Part shown: piece after piece, positions 44,035 through 52,371 of the stretch
How positions within the stretch are numbered: position 1 is the first letter of the stretch
Layout: every line of letters starts with the position of its first letter
NCBI GenBank assembly: GCA_018434355.1
Contig: JAHDPL010000025.1
Span: 50,877-114,876 of the forward strand
Source: Sporomusaceae bacterium
GTDB taxonomy: Bacteria > Bacillota > Negativicutes > UBA1444
Direction of reading: 5' to 3'
DNA length: 64,000 nucleotides
Translations under genes and position numbers: made by a program
The notes under the pieces: generated by a model
Seen by the model: the letters and a program-made list of their open reading frames with translations, nothing else
Database searches by the model: none
What the model was told of the DNA's origin: nothing

Positions 44035-46521
44035 ATGCCGAGATCGCGGTCCTTCAATGTCAAACGTCTTTTCTTCACCCAACGGCTCACCAATGCCATG
44101 GCTGGGCTTTACAGTCATGCCCTCACGGTAGTGGAAGCCCCGATGGGATACGGCAAAACCACGGCATTACGTGAATATGTGGCGAAAAGAGAGGTGCCGG
44201 TCAGTTGGCAACAGGTTTTCGATTCATCGCCGGATAGCTTCTGGCAGGGTTTTGCCAGCCGTCTGGGTCAATGGGACAAGGATTGCGGCCAAAGCTTGCT
44301 GCAGCTCGGCCTGCCTACAGACGGCATTTTGCTGCAGGAGGCGCTGCTGATCATCGCGGGAGCCGATCTGCCCGCCTCATTCGTACTGGTGATCGATGAT
44401 TTTCATTTGATTGAAACTCCGGCAATCGACCGGTTCGTCGAAGTGCTGGCAAAGAGCCAAATCCCCGGCCTTCATATCGTACTGATCGCTCGTTACATCG
44501 ACTTACCCGCGGCAGAAGAGTTGGCGTTAAAAAACATTTTGCACTCCATCCCGAAAGACTGCTTCGAACTTGCGCCGCCGGAGATCGTCGCCTATTACCA
44601 GGCATGCGGAATCGGCATCAGCGCAGAAGACGCCGAACGGTTATACGCGCTGACCGAGGGCTGGATCAGCGCCTTGTACCTGAAATTGCTAGATTTTGTT
44701 GCTGAAGGCAGCTTTTCCACCACAACCAATATCTACCGCTTGCTGGAAAAGGCCGTCTTCGAGCCTCTATCGGGGGAAACCAAAGAACTGCTGCTATGCT
44801 TGTGCGTCTTTGACGGCTTTACCCTGGAGCAGGCCTTCTGCATGACCCAAAACGCAAACACCGCCAACTTGCTGACTGACATCATCAGCAGGAATATTTT
44901 TGTTCACTTTGATGCTAAAACCAAGATCTATATCGTCCATCAGCTCTTTGTTAAATTTTTGGCCGAAATCTTCGCCAGCCGGCCCATTGAATACAAGCGC
45001 ACAGTATATCAGGCTGCTGCGCAATGGTGCCTGCAAAATCAGGACTATAGCGCCGCTACACAGTTCTTTTATGAATGCGGCGATTTTGACAGCCTGCTGA
45101 TGACACTGGAACAGGACAGCATGCATGATTTCACAAACTTAAAAGGTTCGCTGAAAAAATATATGGACGGGTGCCCGGCTGAAGCCAAGGCTCGCCACCC
45201 TTATGCCATGCTGCGCTACGCAATGCACTCGTTTGTTCATAATGACGCGGCAACCTACGGGAAAACTTGCGCCGAATTTGCTGGCACCACCGCGAACAAT
45301 AAAGAGCTTGATGAGCTGACACGCAACACTCTGATGGGCGAACTGGAATTCATCCGCAGTTTTTCCGCTTACAATGATCTGGAAAAAATGGCGGAATTCC
45401 ACCAAAAGGCCTGGCAACGAATGGGGCAGCCGACCAAAATCTACGACACCAGTCGCCATTGGACGTTTGCTTCGCCGTCCGTCCTGTATCTCTATCACCG
45501 CTGCAGCGGAAAGCTGGAGCAGGAAGTCAGGACCCTGATCGAGATTATGCCCCGTTACAATAGCCTGACCAACGGGCATGGCAGCGGAGCGGAATATGTG
45601 ATGGAAGCAGAAATGCACTATCATCGCGGCGACTTTGAAAGCGCTGCGATTTCAGCCTACAAAGCCTGGTACCGAGCCCAGTCGCGCCAACAGACATCGG
45701 TTGCCTGCTGTGTCTCGTCACTACAAATCCGACTGGCTTATATGCAGGGCGATTACGGGAAAATCGCCGAACTCCTGCAGAAAATGCGTGAAGACATGAC
45801 GAACCGGAAAGATTACCAGTTGCTGCATACCGTCGGTTTGTGTGAAGGAAGCCTTTATGCCGCGCTCGGCCAGGTAGCAAAAATTCCCGGCTGGCTACTG
45901 GAGCCAGATTTACAAAATATCCGCCTGTCATTCACTGCGTTTGGCGCCATCAATATCGTGCACGGACGCTCGCTGCTCAGCAGCGGCGAATATCTGAAGC
46001 TGATCGGCAGCGAGGAACATTTTTTCCGCATCACCAGTGTCTTTCCCAACCTGTTGGGTCAGCTCTACAGCCACATCCATCTGGCAGCAGCCAATTTGCG
46101 GCTGTATCGGCGAGACAAAGCGCTTTTCCATTTGCAACAGGCGCTGGATCTGGCCCTGCCGGATGAACTGTACATGCCGTTTGTGGAGAACTGCGATTAT
46201 ATCGGGCCGCTGTTGGAACAGCTTGCCGCCCCTCCTCCCCAACGCAGTCACGTCGACCGGATCTTGTCTTTGTATGCCCTCTATCGGCAAGCAACAGGGA
46301 AAATTCAAACAGAACACTTTTCAACGCCTCTCACCAAACTTTCGGGGCGTGAACTGGAAATCGCCCGGTTGGCTGCGTCGGGCATCAGCAATAGAGAAGT
46401 CGGGACCCAGTTGTTTATCTCTGAGAATACAGTCAAAAAACAGTTGAAAACCATTTTCGCCAAGTTGGGCATTCATTCGCGGGCATTGCTAACGCAAGCT
46501 CTGGACCGGCTCAAGGTTTAA
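44035..46521 (+). CDS. MalT-like LuxR-family transcriptional activator
   Basis: The 828-residue STAND ATPase regulator has a Walker A (VEAPMGYGKTTALREYV), a Walker-B-like LVIDDFH, a middle TPR-like helical sensor region (about 390-740) and a C-terminal LuxR helix-turn-helix (KLSGRELEIARLAASGISNR then FISENTVKKQLKTIFAKLGI). Such MalT-type proteins multimerise on binding a small inducer and activate promoters. ATG 44035 is set by GGGAG; the upstream ATG overlaps the site. It stands beside the RiPP cluster and points toward it, so cluster control is plausible. Confidence 0.88.
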   Translation: MPRSRSFNVKRLFFTQRLTNAMAGLYSHALTVVEAPMGYGKTTALREYVAKREVPVSWQQVFDSSPDSFWQGFASRLGQWDKDCGQSLLQLGLPTDGILLQEALLIIAGADLPASFVLVIDDFHLIETPAIDRFVEVLAKSQIPGLHIVLIARYIDLPAAEELALKNILHSIPKDCFELAPPEIVAYYQACGIGISAEDAERLYALTEGWISALYLKLLDFVAEGSFSTTTNIYRLLEKAVFEPLSGETKELLLCLCVFDGFTLEQAFCMTQNANTANLLTDIISRNIFVHFDAKTKIYIVHQLFVKFLAEIFASRPIEYKRTVYQAAAQWCLQNQDYSAATQFFYECGDFDSLLMTLEQDSMHDFTNLKGSLKKYMDGCPAEAKARHPYAMLRYAMHSFVHNDAATYGKTCAEFAGTTANNKELDELTRNTLMGELEFIRSFSAYNDLEKMAEFHQKAWQRMGQPTKIYDTSRHWTFASPSVLYLYHRCSGKLEQEVRTLIEIMPRYNSLTNGHGSGAEYVMEAEMHYHRGDFESAAISAYKAWYRAQSRQQTSVACCVSSLQIRLAYMQGDYGKIAELLQKMREDMTNRKDYQLLHTVGLCEGSLYAALGQVAKIPGWLLEPDLQNIRLSFTAFGAINIVHGRSLLSSGEYLKLIGSEEHFFRITSVFPNLLGQLYSHIHLAAANLRLYRRDKALFHLQQALDLALPDELYMPFVENCDYIGPLLEQLAAPPPQRSHVDRILSLYALYRQATGKIQTEHFSTPLTKLSGRELEIARLAASGISNREVGTQLFISENTVKKQLKTIFAKLGIHSRALLTQALDRLKV

Positions 46522-46522
46522 T

Positions 46523-46551
46523 TTGACAAAAAAGTACCCCCCGGGTACTAT
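46523..46551 (+). promoter_or_regulatory. Promoter with embedded operator
   Basis: TTGACA (46523-46528) and TACTAT (46546-46551) are exactly 17 bases apart. Between and into the -10 is the inverted repeat AGTACCC-CCC-GGGTACT (46533-46549), a C/G tract flanked by TAC/GTA, similar to CsoR/RcnR-type metal or formaldehyde-sensor operators. It starts two bases after the LuxR gene stop. Confidence 0.6.
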
Positions 46552-46557
46552 TCTGGC

Positions 46558-46596
46558 AAAAAGCTCCACTATACACTGGGTATAGTGGAGCTTTTT
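46558..46596. terminator. Perfect 16-bp hairpin at the expected transcript start
   Basis: AAAAAGCTCCACTATA pairs without a mismatch with TATAGTGGAGCTTTTT, followed by ATTTTTT. It can terminate the LuxR transcript, yet lies just downstream of the TTGACA/TACTAT promoter, so it may also cap or attenuate the DUF2442-kinase transcript. Confidence 0.8.
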
Positions 46597-46619
46597 ATTT
46601 TTTGCGAGGAGGAAACGGC

Positions 46620-46850
46620 GTGACGCATATTGAGCGCATAGCAGTCCACGAAAATCAACGGTTGGAGGCCCACCTTGACAACGGCAGCACAATCACTCTC
46701 AACCTGAAACCTCGGCTAAAGACTCTCCGTTTCGCGCTTCTGGCTGACCCGGAGTTTTTTGCCAGAGCAATGACCGACGGACGCTTCATCCGTTGGGATG
46801 ACAAGGTTGAAATTTCACTGACTGAACTATTTCAGTTGGCGCAAAAATAG
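46620..46850 (+). CDS. DUF2442 small protein
   Basis: The 76-residue protein (THIERIAVHENQRLEAHLDN, then RFIRWDDKVEISLTELF) matches DUF2442, a small fold often found beside toxin-like or regulatory genes. GTG 46620 follows GAGGAGG. It ends 12 bases before the sensor kinase, so they form one transcript. Its role is unknown. Confidence 0.78.
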   Translation: MTHIERIAVHENQRLEAHLDNGSTITLNLKPRLKTLRFALLADPEFFARAMTDGRFIRWDDKVEISLTELFQLAQK

Positions 46851-46862
46851 GGAGCGACGATC

Positions 46863-47819
46863 ATGCTGCGATTCCAACAGCATACTTGGTTGCTAATGAT
46901 TTCCATATTGTTGCAAATCGTGGGGTTGACCGCGATGACGTTCACCTTCCGCGAAAATCCCGACGTGACGGTCTTGTCTGGTTTGTGGGTTTTGACCGGC
47001 TGCATTTTTTGTCTGGCCCTGGTTCTCAGCAACCGTTTCTGGCGCTTGAACCAACAGGTCGCCCAATACTCGCAGGACATGGAGCTTATGGTGGCAAAAA
47101 AAACCGAGCAGTTGCAACAATCGGAAGCATCACGCCAGCGGTTGCTGTCAAACATTTCGCATGACCTGCGCACCCCGGTCAGTTCTGTACTCGGCCATGT
47201 GGAGCTGATGCTGGAAGGCGTCGTAGATTCACCGGAGCAACAACGAACCTACCTGCAGCGGATTCATGCCAAAATGCTCGGCCTGAACCGCCTGATGCAC
47301 GATTTGTTTGAACTGGCCAATCTCGAATCCGCCAATGCCCGGTTCATCTGGGCCGACATTGCTGCTGGCAGTTGGCTCGATGAGGTCTGGCAAAAATATG
47401 TCTCCGATGTCAACAACGCCGGATTTCAGCTTGAACAGCAAAACCTCACCAACACAGCGGCCACTGTCCGGGTCGACAAGGATCGTCTGGATCAGGTATT
47501 TGCCAATCTGATTTCCAACTCCATCCGGTTCATGGATAGCGACGGAAAAATCGTCATCAGTTGCGAGCTGTCCGCACCTGGGCAAGTCCTGTTCAAAGTC
47601 GCCGACAACGGCTCCGGCATCGCCCTGGCAGACATTCCCAAAGTGTTCGACCGGCTGTACCGCGGCAGCCATTCGCGGGGAAATTCCAGCGAACATAGCG
47701 GTCTCGGCCTGGCCATCGCCAAAGAAATCGTGGAAGCGCATAAAGGCAGTCTTTGGATCGACGAAACCGTAAAAAAAGGATGCACCATGTGCATCCTTTT
47801 GCCTGCGATTCAAAGTTGA
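46863..47819 (+). CDS. Sensor histidine kinase
   Basis: The 318-residue kinase has two membrane helices (about 8-28 and 37-57) with almost no outer loop, a short coiled coil, the H-box SNISHDLRTPVSSVLGH, the N-box DQVFANLISNSIRF, G1 VADNGSGIALADI and G2 GLGLAIAKEIVEAHKG. The tiny outer loop fits intramembrane-sensing kinases that watch cell-envelope stress or peptide transporters. Its last 10 bases overlap the end of the convergent response-regulator gene, its likely partner. Confidence 0.92.
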   Translation: MLRFQQHTWLLMISILLQIVGLTAMTFTFRENPDVTVLSGLWVLTGCIFCLALVLSNRFWRLNQQVAQYSQDMELMVAKKTEQLQQSEASRQRLLSNISHDLRTPVSSVLGHVELMLEGVVDSPEQQRTYLQRIHAKMLGLNRLMHDLFELANLESANARFIWADIAAGSWLDEVWQKYVSDVNNAGFQLEQQNLTNTAATVRVDKDRLDQVFANLISNSIRFMDSDGKIVISCELSAPGQVLFKVADNGSGIALADIPKVFDRLYRGSHSRGNSSEHSGLGLAIAKEIVEAHKGSLWIDETVKKGCTMCILLPAIQS

Positions 47820-48499
47820 TCATTGAATTTGTAGCCTTTGCCCCATACAGTCAGAATATATTCCTTGCCGCTGCTACTTTTCCCCAGTTTATTGCGGAGG
47901 CGGTTGATGTGGACCGCAACCGTCCGGGTATCGATGCATTCGCCGCCCCATACCAGCGAAAACAGTTGTTCATTGGAAAAAGTCCAGCCGGGATTGCGAG
48001 CCAGCCGGGCCAGCACCTGGTATTCCATCTGCGTTAGCTCTATCAGCTTACCCTCGCGGGCTGCCTGCGCCTTGCTCAAATCGATCATTAATCCGGGAAA
48101 TTTAATTTGATTGATATGCTGGCGCGACGCATCCGGCAGACCGCTACGGCGCAAAGCTGACCGGATACGGGCCAATAGCTCCGGCAAGCTGAACGGCTTG
48201 GCGACATAATCATCGCCGCCTGCTTCCAGACCTTTGATCTTATCCCGCTCTTCGCCCAGACCGCTGAGGAACAGGATCGGCGTATCCATTTCCTGCCGCA
48301 GGGTCTTGCAGACTTCAATCCCATTCAGCCCCGGCAGTTCCACGTCAAGAACCAGCAAATCGGGAGCGTATTCGCGAGCCAGCTGAATCGCCGCCGGCCC
48401 GTCGAATGCCTGCCTGCATTCAAATCCGTTCTTGCGCAGATACAGCAGCAAGATTTCACTCATGTCTCGATCATCTTCGATAATCAGGATTTTGTTCAT
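47810..48499 (-). CDS. OmpR/PhoB-family response regulator
   Basis: The 229-residue protein has a receiver domain (IIEDDRDMSEILLLYL, phosphorylated Asp in PDLLVLDVELPGLNG, switch LFLSG, Lys in YVAKPFSLPELLARI) and a winged-helix domain (LIELTQMEYQVLARLARNPG, RTVAVHINRLRNKLG). It starts two bases after the last precursor-like gene of the peptide operon and so is likely co-transcribed with it, while its kinase lies convergent on the other strand. This gives a possible feedback loop on the cluster. Confidence 0.92.
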   Translation of the reverse strand: MNKILIIEDDRDMSEILLLYLRKNGFECRQAFDGPAAIQLAREYAPDLLVLDVELPGLNGIEVCKTLRQEMDTPILFLSGLGEERDKIKGLEAGGDDYVAKPFSLPELLARIRSALRRSGLPDASRQHINQIKFPGLMIDLSKAQAAREGKLIELTQMEYQVLARLARNPGWTFSNEQLFSLVWGGECIDTRTVAVHINRLRNKLGKSSSGKEYILTVWGKGYKFNDQL

Positions 48500-48501
48500 G
48501 G

Positions 48502-48846
48502 CTAAAGACCCCCGGGAGCCGATCCTGTCAGCTGTTGAAACAGTCCCGGCAATGGAATTGGCGGAAACTGACCGGGAAGGCCGCCGGAAATTCCCTGCAA
48601 ATCGGCTTCACTGAGTTCTCCGCCGTTTCTCCACAAGGCTTCTTCATGCCGCCGCAATTCTTCGAGCGAAAACACAAACCCATGCGCCGCTGCCAGCGGC
48701 AATACTTCTGCCTCCATCCATCGCGCCGCCGACAATGCATCGACCGGCTGATGCTGGACCCGCAGAAACAGTTCGGCAACTTTTTGCCGCAGTAGTTCAT
48801 CCTGACTCAGTGCTGCATAAAATTGTTTTACCTGTTCGGTCGACAT
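48502..48846 (-). CDS. Nif11-type leader precursor peptide with Pro-rich core
   Basis: The 114-residue protein has an N-terminal Nif11-like leader (STEQVKQFYAALSQDELLRQ, LAAAHGFVFSLEELRRHEEA) ending in SEADLQGISGG, the double-glycine cleavage site at 88-89. The 25-residue rest, rich in Pro, Gly and Leu, is unlike the other cores and has neither Cys nor a terminal Trp. It may be a second product type or a helper peptide. It is next to last in the operon, two bases ahead of the response regulator. Confidence 0.75.
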   Translation of the reverse strand: MSTEQVKQFYAALSQDELLRQKVAELFLRVQHQPVDALSAARWMEAEVLPLAAAHGFVFSLEELRRHEEALWRNGGELSEADLQGISGGLPGQFPPIPLPGLFQQLTGSAPGGL

Positions 48847-48885
48847 ATAGTCTCCCCCATTTCCCCTGGTTTCAAAAACAATTGT

Positions 48886-49170
48886 TTACCATTTGGATGA
48901 AATGCTCAGCCAAATTTCATTCCAACTCGGCAATATTCCATCAAGATTGTTATCAGCCCCGCCGGCCACGCTTTCCAGTTCATGGTCGCTGAGCGGACCG
49001 CCCGCTTGCCGTTTGGCCATGCTATCCCGCAGTTTCACGATTTCACCGACTGTCATTTCGACACCCCGTCCGCGCAGCGCCGCCTGCACCTCTTCCGGCG
49101 TCTCCATTGCGAACAAACCTTTTACAAACGTCTCGTCTTGAAAAGCTGCCTGAATCGTCGTCTCTTTCAT
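48886..49170 (-). CDS. RiPP precursor peptide 5, C-terminal Trp family
   Basis: The 94-residue precursor has the same leader as the other four (TIQAAFQDETFVKGLFAMET, EEVQAALRGRGVEMTVGEIV) ending ELESVAGG at 71. The 23-residue core is the shortest and most polar of the set, holds three tryptophans, and ends SSKW. ATG 49170 is spaced from AAGGAG. There is no Cys in the core. Confidence 0.85.
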   Translation of the reverse strand: MKETTIQAAFQDETFVKGLFAMETPEEVQAALRGRGVEMTVGEIVKLRDSMAKRQAGGPLSDHELESVAGGADNNLDGILPSWNEIWLSISSKW

Positions 49171-49194
49171 TGATAGCACTCTCCTTCCATAATT

Positions 49195-49554
49195 CTACCA
49201 TGCATTATTGGTTAAGTTACCCGCAAGCACTGCGCCGCCCACAAGAGTGGCACCAATTGCACCACCACCTGCGCCGACTATACCGCCGAGTACCATGAAA
49301 AAGATAATCGCCCCGGCCGTCATAGCTAAATAAACTCCCCCAGTGACTTCAGCCAGTTCCGACTCACTAAGTTCTTCTCCGGCATCGATTTTTTTCATTA
49401 ACATTATCCTGATTGCTTTGATCTCATCAACCGACAACTCAATCCCCCTGCCGCGCAAGCTTGCCTGAACTTCTTCCGGTGTTTCCAGCGTCAGCAGGCT
49501 TTTCATAAACATTTCATCCTGACATACTTCTCGAATTAACTGCTCATTCGCCAC
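49195..49554 (-). CDS. RiPP precursor peptide 4, C-terminal Trp family
   Basis: The 119-residue precursor starts at GTG 49554, where the sequence aligns with its paralogues (ANEQLIREVCQDEMFMKSLL against TNEAAIQAVFQDETFVKGLF). The longer frame to 49665 would overlap precursor 3. The leader ends SELAEVTGG at 73; the 46-residue core is hydrophobic and Gly/Ala-rich, without Cys, ending LTNNAW. Confidence 0.85.
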   Translation of the reverse strand: MANEQLIREVCQDEMFMKSLLTLETPEEVQASLRGRGIELSVDEIKAIRIMLMKKIDAGEELSESELAEVTGGVYLAMTAGAIIFFMVLGGIVGAGGGAIGATLVGGAVLAGNLTNNAW

Positions 49555-49588
49555 GACAACTTGCCCCTTTCCTATCGAATATTCCTTA

Positions 49589-49939
49589 TCACCATTTTCC
49601 ATTGGTCGCCATTTGCGTAACAAGAATCCCAATCGTCCCGCCGCCGCCGACAGTAAGACCGGCAATTATACCGCTCATCACTCCAAGCAATAGAAGAGTC
49701 CCCGCTGCAATACAAATCTCTCCCCCGGCAACCTGGGCCAACTCTTCCTCTGTGAGTTCCGTGCCCGTCTCCAGTCTCTTTACCAATAACTCCCTGACCT
49801 GCCTGATCTCATCGACCGTCATCTCGACATCACGGCTACGCAGCGCCGCCTGCACTTCTTCCGGCGTTTCCAGTTCAAACAGTCCCTTTACAAAAGTTTC
49901 GTCTTGAAACACCGCCTGAATCGCCGCTTCATTTGTCAT
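49589..49939 (-). CDS. RiPP precursor peptide 3, C-terminal Trp family
   Basis: The 116-residue precursor has a 73-residue leader ending EELAQVAGG and a 43-residue hydrophobic, Gly-rich core with one Cys and the ending TNGKW. GAGGAGG precedes the ATG. It is the first precursor downstream of the radical SAM gene, 22 bases after it. Confidence 0.88.
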   Translation of the reverse strand: MTNEAAIQAVFQDETFVKGLFELETPEEVQAALRSRDVEMTVDEIRQVRELLVKRLETGTELTEEELAQVAGGEICIAAGTLLLLGVMSGIIAGLTVGGGGTIGILVTQMATNGKW

Positions 49940-49961
49940 CGTTGTGCCTCCTCACTTCCTG

Positions 49962-51953
49962 CTATCGAGATTCACTCTGGTTCAGTTCACAAAAATCATT
50001 GGCTTTTAACAGCGCTCCATGCATTTTCCAGCTGACCGCCATGCAATGCAGGCAATATCGTTCATAGCCGCAACCTTGGCAGGGTGGTCGCGCATCATTC
50101 TCCACCGTGAGCAGTTGCCTAATAACCTTCGACTCCCGCCAATACTCGGCAATCGACCCATGGTCTTCCTCGATCTCCAAATGCCGGCAGGGCGTCAATT
50201 TTCCGTCCACACTCACCGAAAGGCTATCGCGTCCAGCCTGGCAGCCTTTGTCGATTCCCCGGTTCAGGTTGACAAAGAACTTCTGCCCGACCAAGGCCCG
50301 TAATGGAGAAAAGCAAGATTCGATGCCAATTTTCAGCGGGCCGGCAGGGTATTTTTTGATGAAGTCCGCCAGAAACATCAGCTGTTCCCGGCTCGGCAGG
50401 CTGGGAAGTTCATGCCGCGAATCCGGCTTGAACGCCATCACCACGACCGTCTTCACGCCGTAGCGTTTCGCCAGGGCTACCAATGCCGGAAAATCTTCAA
50501 CATTGTGGCGGTGCGCCACCCAATTGATCAGGTAATCCGGATCATTTTCCTGCTGCAGCGTCTCCAGCGCCTTGATCGCCAAATCGTAGCCGTCGCGGCT
50601 GTTTCGGTTGACATCCTCTGTTGAACCGTTCAGTGAAATGAAAATTCCGCCGACCCCGGCACTCCGCAGTTTTCGCAGCACCGCCGCATCAAATCCGTAG
50701 CCGCTGAGCGCGACATTGGCGCGAATGCCGTGTTCCCGGCAACATTCGATCAGTTCGGACAAATGGGGATATACCAGCGTTTCGCCGCCGCTGAGATTGA
50801 TTTGCTGCATCTGCAGCGCCCCAGCCTGGCGCACGAATCCTTTGGCGGTTTTCAGATCGATATCGCGCCCCTGGCTTAGGTCGCAGTAACATTGGGGGCA
50901 GCGCAGCGGGCAGCGGGTGGTCAGTTCGATGTTCATCATCCGGGGCCGGGCAAAAGCGGCAAACTCGCGACGGGGCACACTGCTCTGCCGCAGATAGGCT
51001 TTTAACTTTCCGGGCACGCCTGCTGGATTAATGACCAGCTTGAAGTGGCTGATGTCGTTAAAAATCAGTGCGACCGGGTCCGGTGCTGCGGCCAGCCAAC
51101 TACGTACACCTTCGCGTTTCTGTGCCACACACAGTTTTATTGTTTCGGCAAAGCTGAGAAACTCAATGGCAGCGGCATCATCGCTGCGGCGCAGGCCAAA
51201 ATTGATGCCGATTTTTTCCGAAATCCCGTGCGGTGCTACGTCAAAATCAAGGATGAATTTGTTGGCAAACGGCTCCAGCATCTCCAGTTGCTCCGCCAGG
51301 CCCGCCAAGTCTCCCGGCCATTGAAGATCCGCCAGATAGGCCAGCAGGTGTTCGCGGCTCATGTCGCTGGTAAACAGTCGCACCGATTCCGCCTGCCGCC
51401 CCAGCATCATACCCAGTTGAAACAGTTGGCGGTTGCGGCCTGCCAGCGCATCGATGCAAAAATCAAGTCGCGGTTGTATCGCGGCACTTCGCTCTTTTCC
51501 CACCAGAATCGACAAGGCCGGGTAAATCCACTCGCGCTCTTCCTGCGGCCGTACCAGGGAGATGTCGAAGAATAAGCACGGCTCCAACAGCCCCTTTCGG
51601 CAGGGTTCATGATCGAACTCCAGCCAGACATTACTGACCCGGGCAGCAAACCCGCTTTGTTCATCGTACCAGAGTGAACACAAATCGGCTACGGCCTTCC
51701 ATGCCGCCGACGATTGCACCAATGTCGATTGACGCAAAAACGCCAACGTCGCATCACGGTCTGACCGGTCGAGTCTAAACGAATAGTCCGCCTGCCGCTC
51801 CACCGATGACAGTTCGGTCTCCTGAATCGTTTCCTGTGACTCGATCCCGCCAATCTCGGTCGCCAGCCAATCAAAGACCCGACGACCATCTTGGTCGAAC
51901 AACGGCGATTCCTTATCCTGCGCCAGATTTCGGAGATAAACATTCAGCTTCAT
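49962..51953 (-). CDS. Radical SAM peptide-modifying enzyme with large N-terminal extension
   Basis: The 663-residue protein has the radical SAM cluster motif CPLRCPQC (Cys348, 352, 355) with INLSGGETLVYPHLSELI, and a C-terminal SPASM-like set of cysteines (CQAGRDSLSVSVDGKLTPC, then CQGCGYERYCLHC) for extra Fe-S clusters. The first ~340 residues are not radical SAM; they include VSNVWLEFDHEPCRKGLLEP and HFKLVINPAG and may bind the leader or carry a second activity. It is flanked by precursor genes on both sides, so they are its likely substrates. Modification type is unknown; cores mostly lack Cys, so thioether (sactipeptide) chemistry is unlikely. Confidence 0.85.
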   Translation of the reverse strand: MKLNVYLRNLAQDKESPLFDQDGRRVFDWLATEIGGIESQETIQETELSSVERQADYSFRLDRSDRDATLAFLRQSTLVQSSAAWKAVADLCSLWYDEQSGFAARVSNVWLEFDHEPCRKGLLEPCLFFDISLVRPQEEREWIYPALSILVGKERSAAIQPRLDFCIDALAGRNRQLFQLGMMLGRQAESVRLFTSDMSREHLLAYLADLQWPGDLAGLAEQLEMLEPFANKFILDFDVAPHGISEKIGINFGLRRSDDAAAIEFLSFAETIKLCVAQKREGVRSWLAAAPDPVALIFNDISHFKLVINPAGVPGKLKAYLRQSSVPRREFAAFARPRMMNIELTTRCPLRCPQCYCDLSQGRDIDLKTAKGFVRQAGALQMQQINLSGGETLVYPHLSELIECCREHGIRANVALSGYGFDAAVLRKLRSAGVGGIFISLNGSTEDVNRNSRDGYDLAIKALETLQQENDPDYLINWVAHRHNVEDFPALVALAKRYGVKTVVVMAFKPDSRHELPSLPSREQLMFLADFIKKYPAGPLKIGIESCFSPLRALVGQKFFVNLNRGIDKGCQAGRDSLSVSVDGKLTPCRHLEIEEDHGSIAEYWRESKVIRQLLTVENDARPPCQGCGYERYCLHCMAVSWKMHGALLKANDFCELNQSESR

Positions 51954-51975
51954 GATTGCCCGCCTGTCGCTATAT

Positions 51976-52302
51976 TTACCATTGCCCTTTAGTTAAAAAA
52001 TTTGTGCATAGCCCAATCCCCACCAAAGACGCTGCCCCCATACCCAGTCCCACTCCCAACATAACTATCGCTGCCACTGTCAAACTGCCGCCGGTTACGC
52101 TCTCCAGTTCCGCTTCGCTCAGCTCCGCCCCGGTTTCCATTCTCTTCAGCATCAGTTCACGGATCTTCACGATTTCTTCCACGGATAGGCTGATGTCTTT
52201 TTTCTGCAGCACCGCCTGCACTTGTTCCGGCGTCTCCAATTCGAACAACCCTCTGACGAAATTCTCGTCGCTAAATACTTCCCGGATTGTCGCTTCGTTC
52301 AT
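51976..52302 (-). CDS. RiPP precursor peptide 2, C-terminal Trp family
   Basis: The 108-residue precursor starts MNEATIREVFSDENFVRGLF and has a 72-residue leader ending AELESVTGG. The 36-residue core is hydrophobic and Gly-rich, has one Cys, and ends LTKGQW. The start is the second of two adjacent ATGs after CAGGAGGG. It lies 22 bases upstream of the radical SAM gene. Confidence 0.88.
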   Translation of the reverse strand: MNEATIREVFSDENFVRGLFELETPEQVQAVLQKKDISLSVEEIVKIRELMLKRMETGAELSEAELESVTGGSLTVAAIVMLGVGLGMGAASLVGIGLCTNFLTKGQW

Positions 52303-52371
52303 CATTCTTCCCTCCTGATTTTTCGTAGATTCCGCCAGTAACCGCTTCAAGTACTTCGTCGTTTCGATTAA

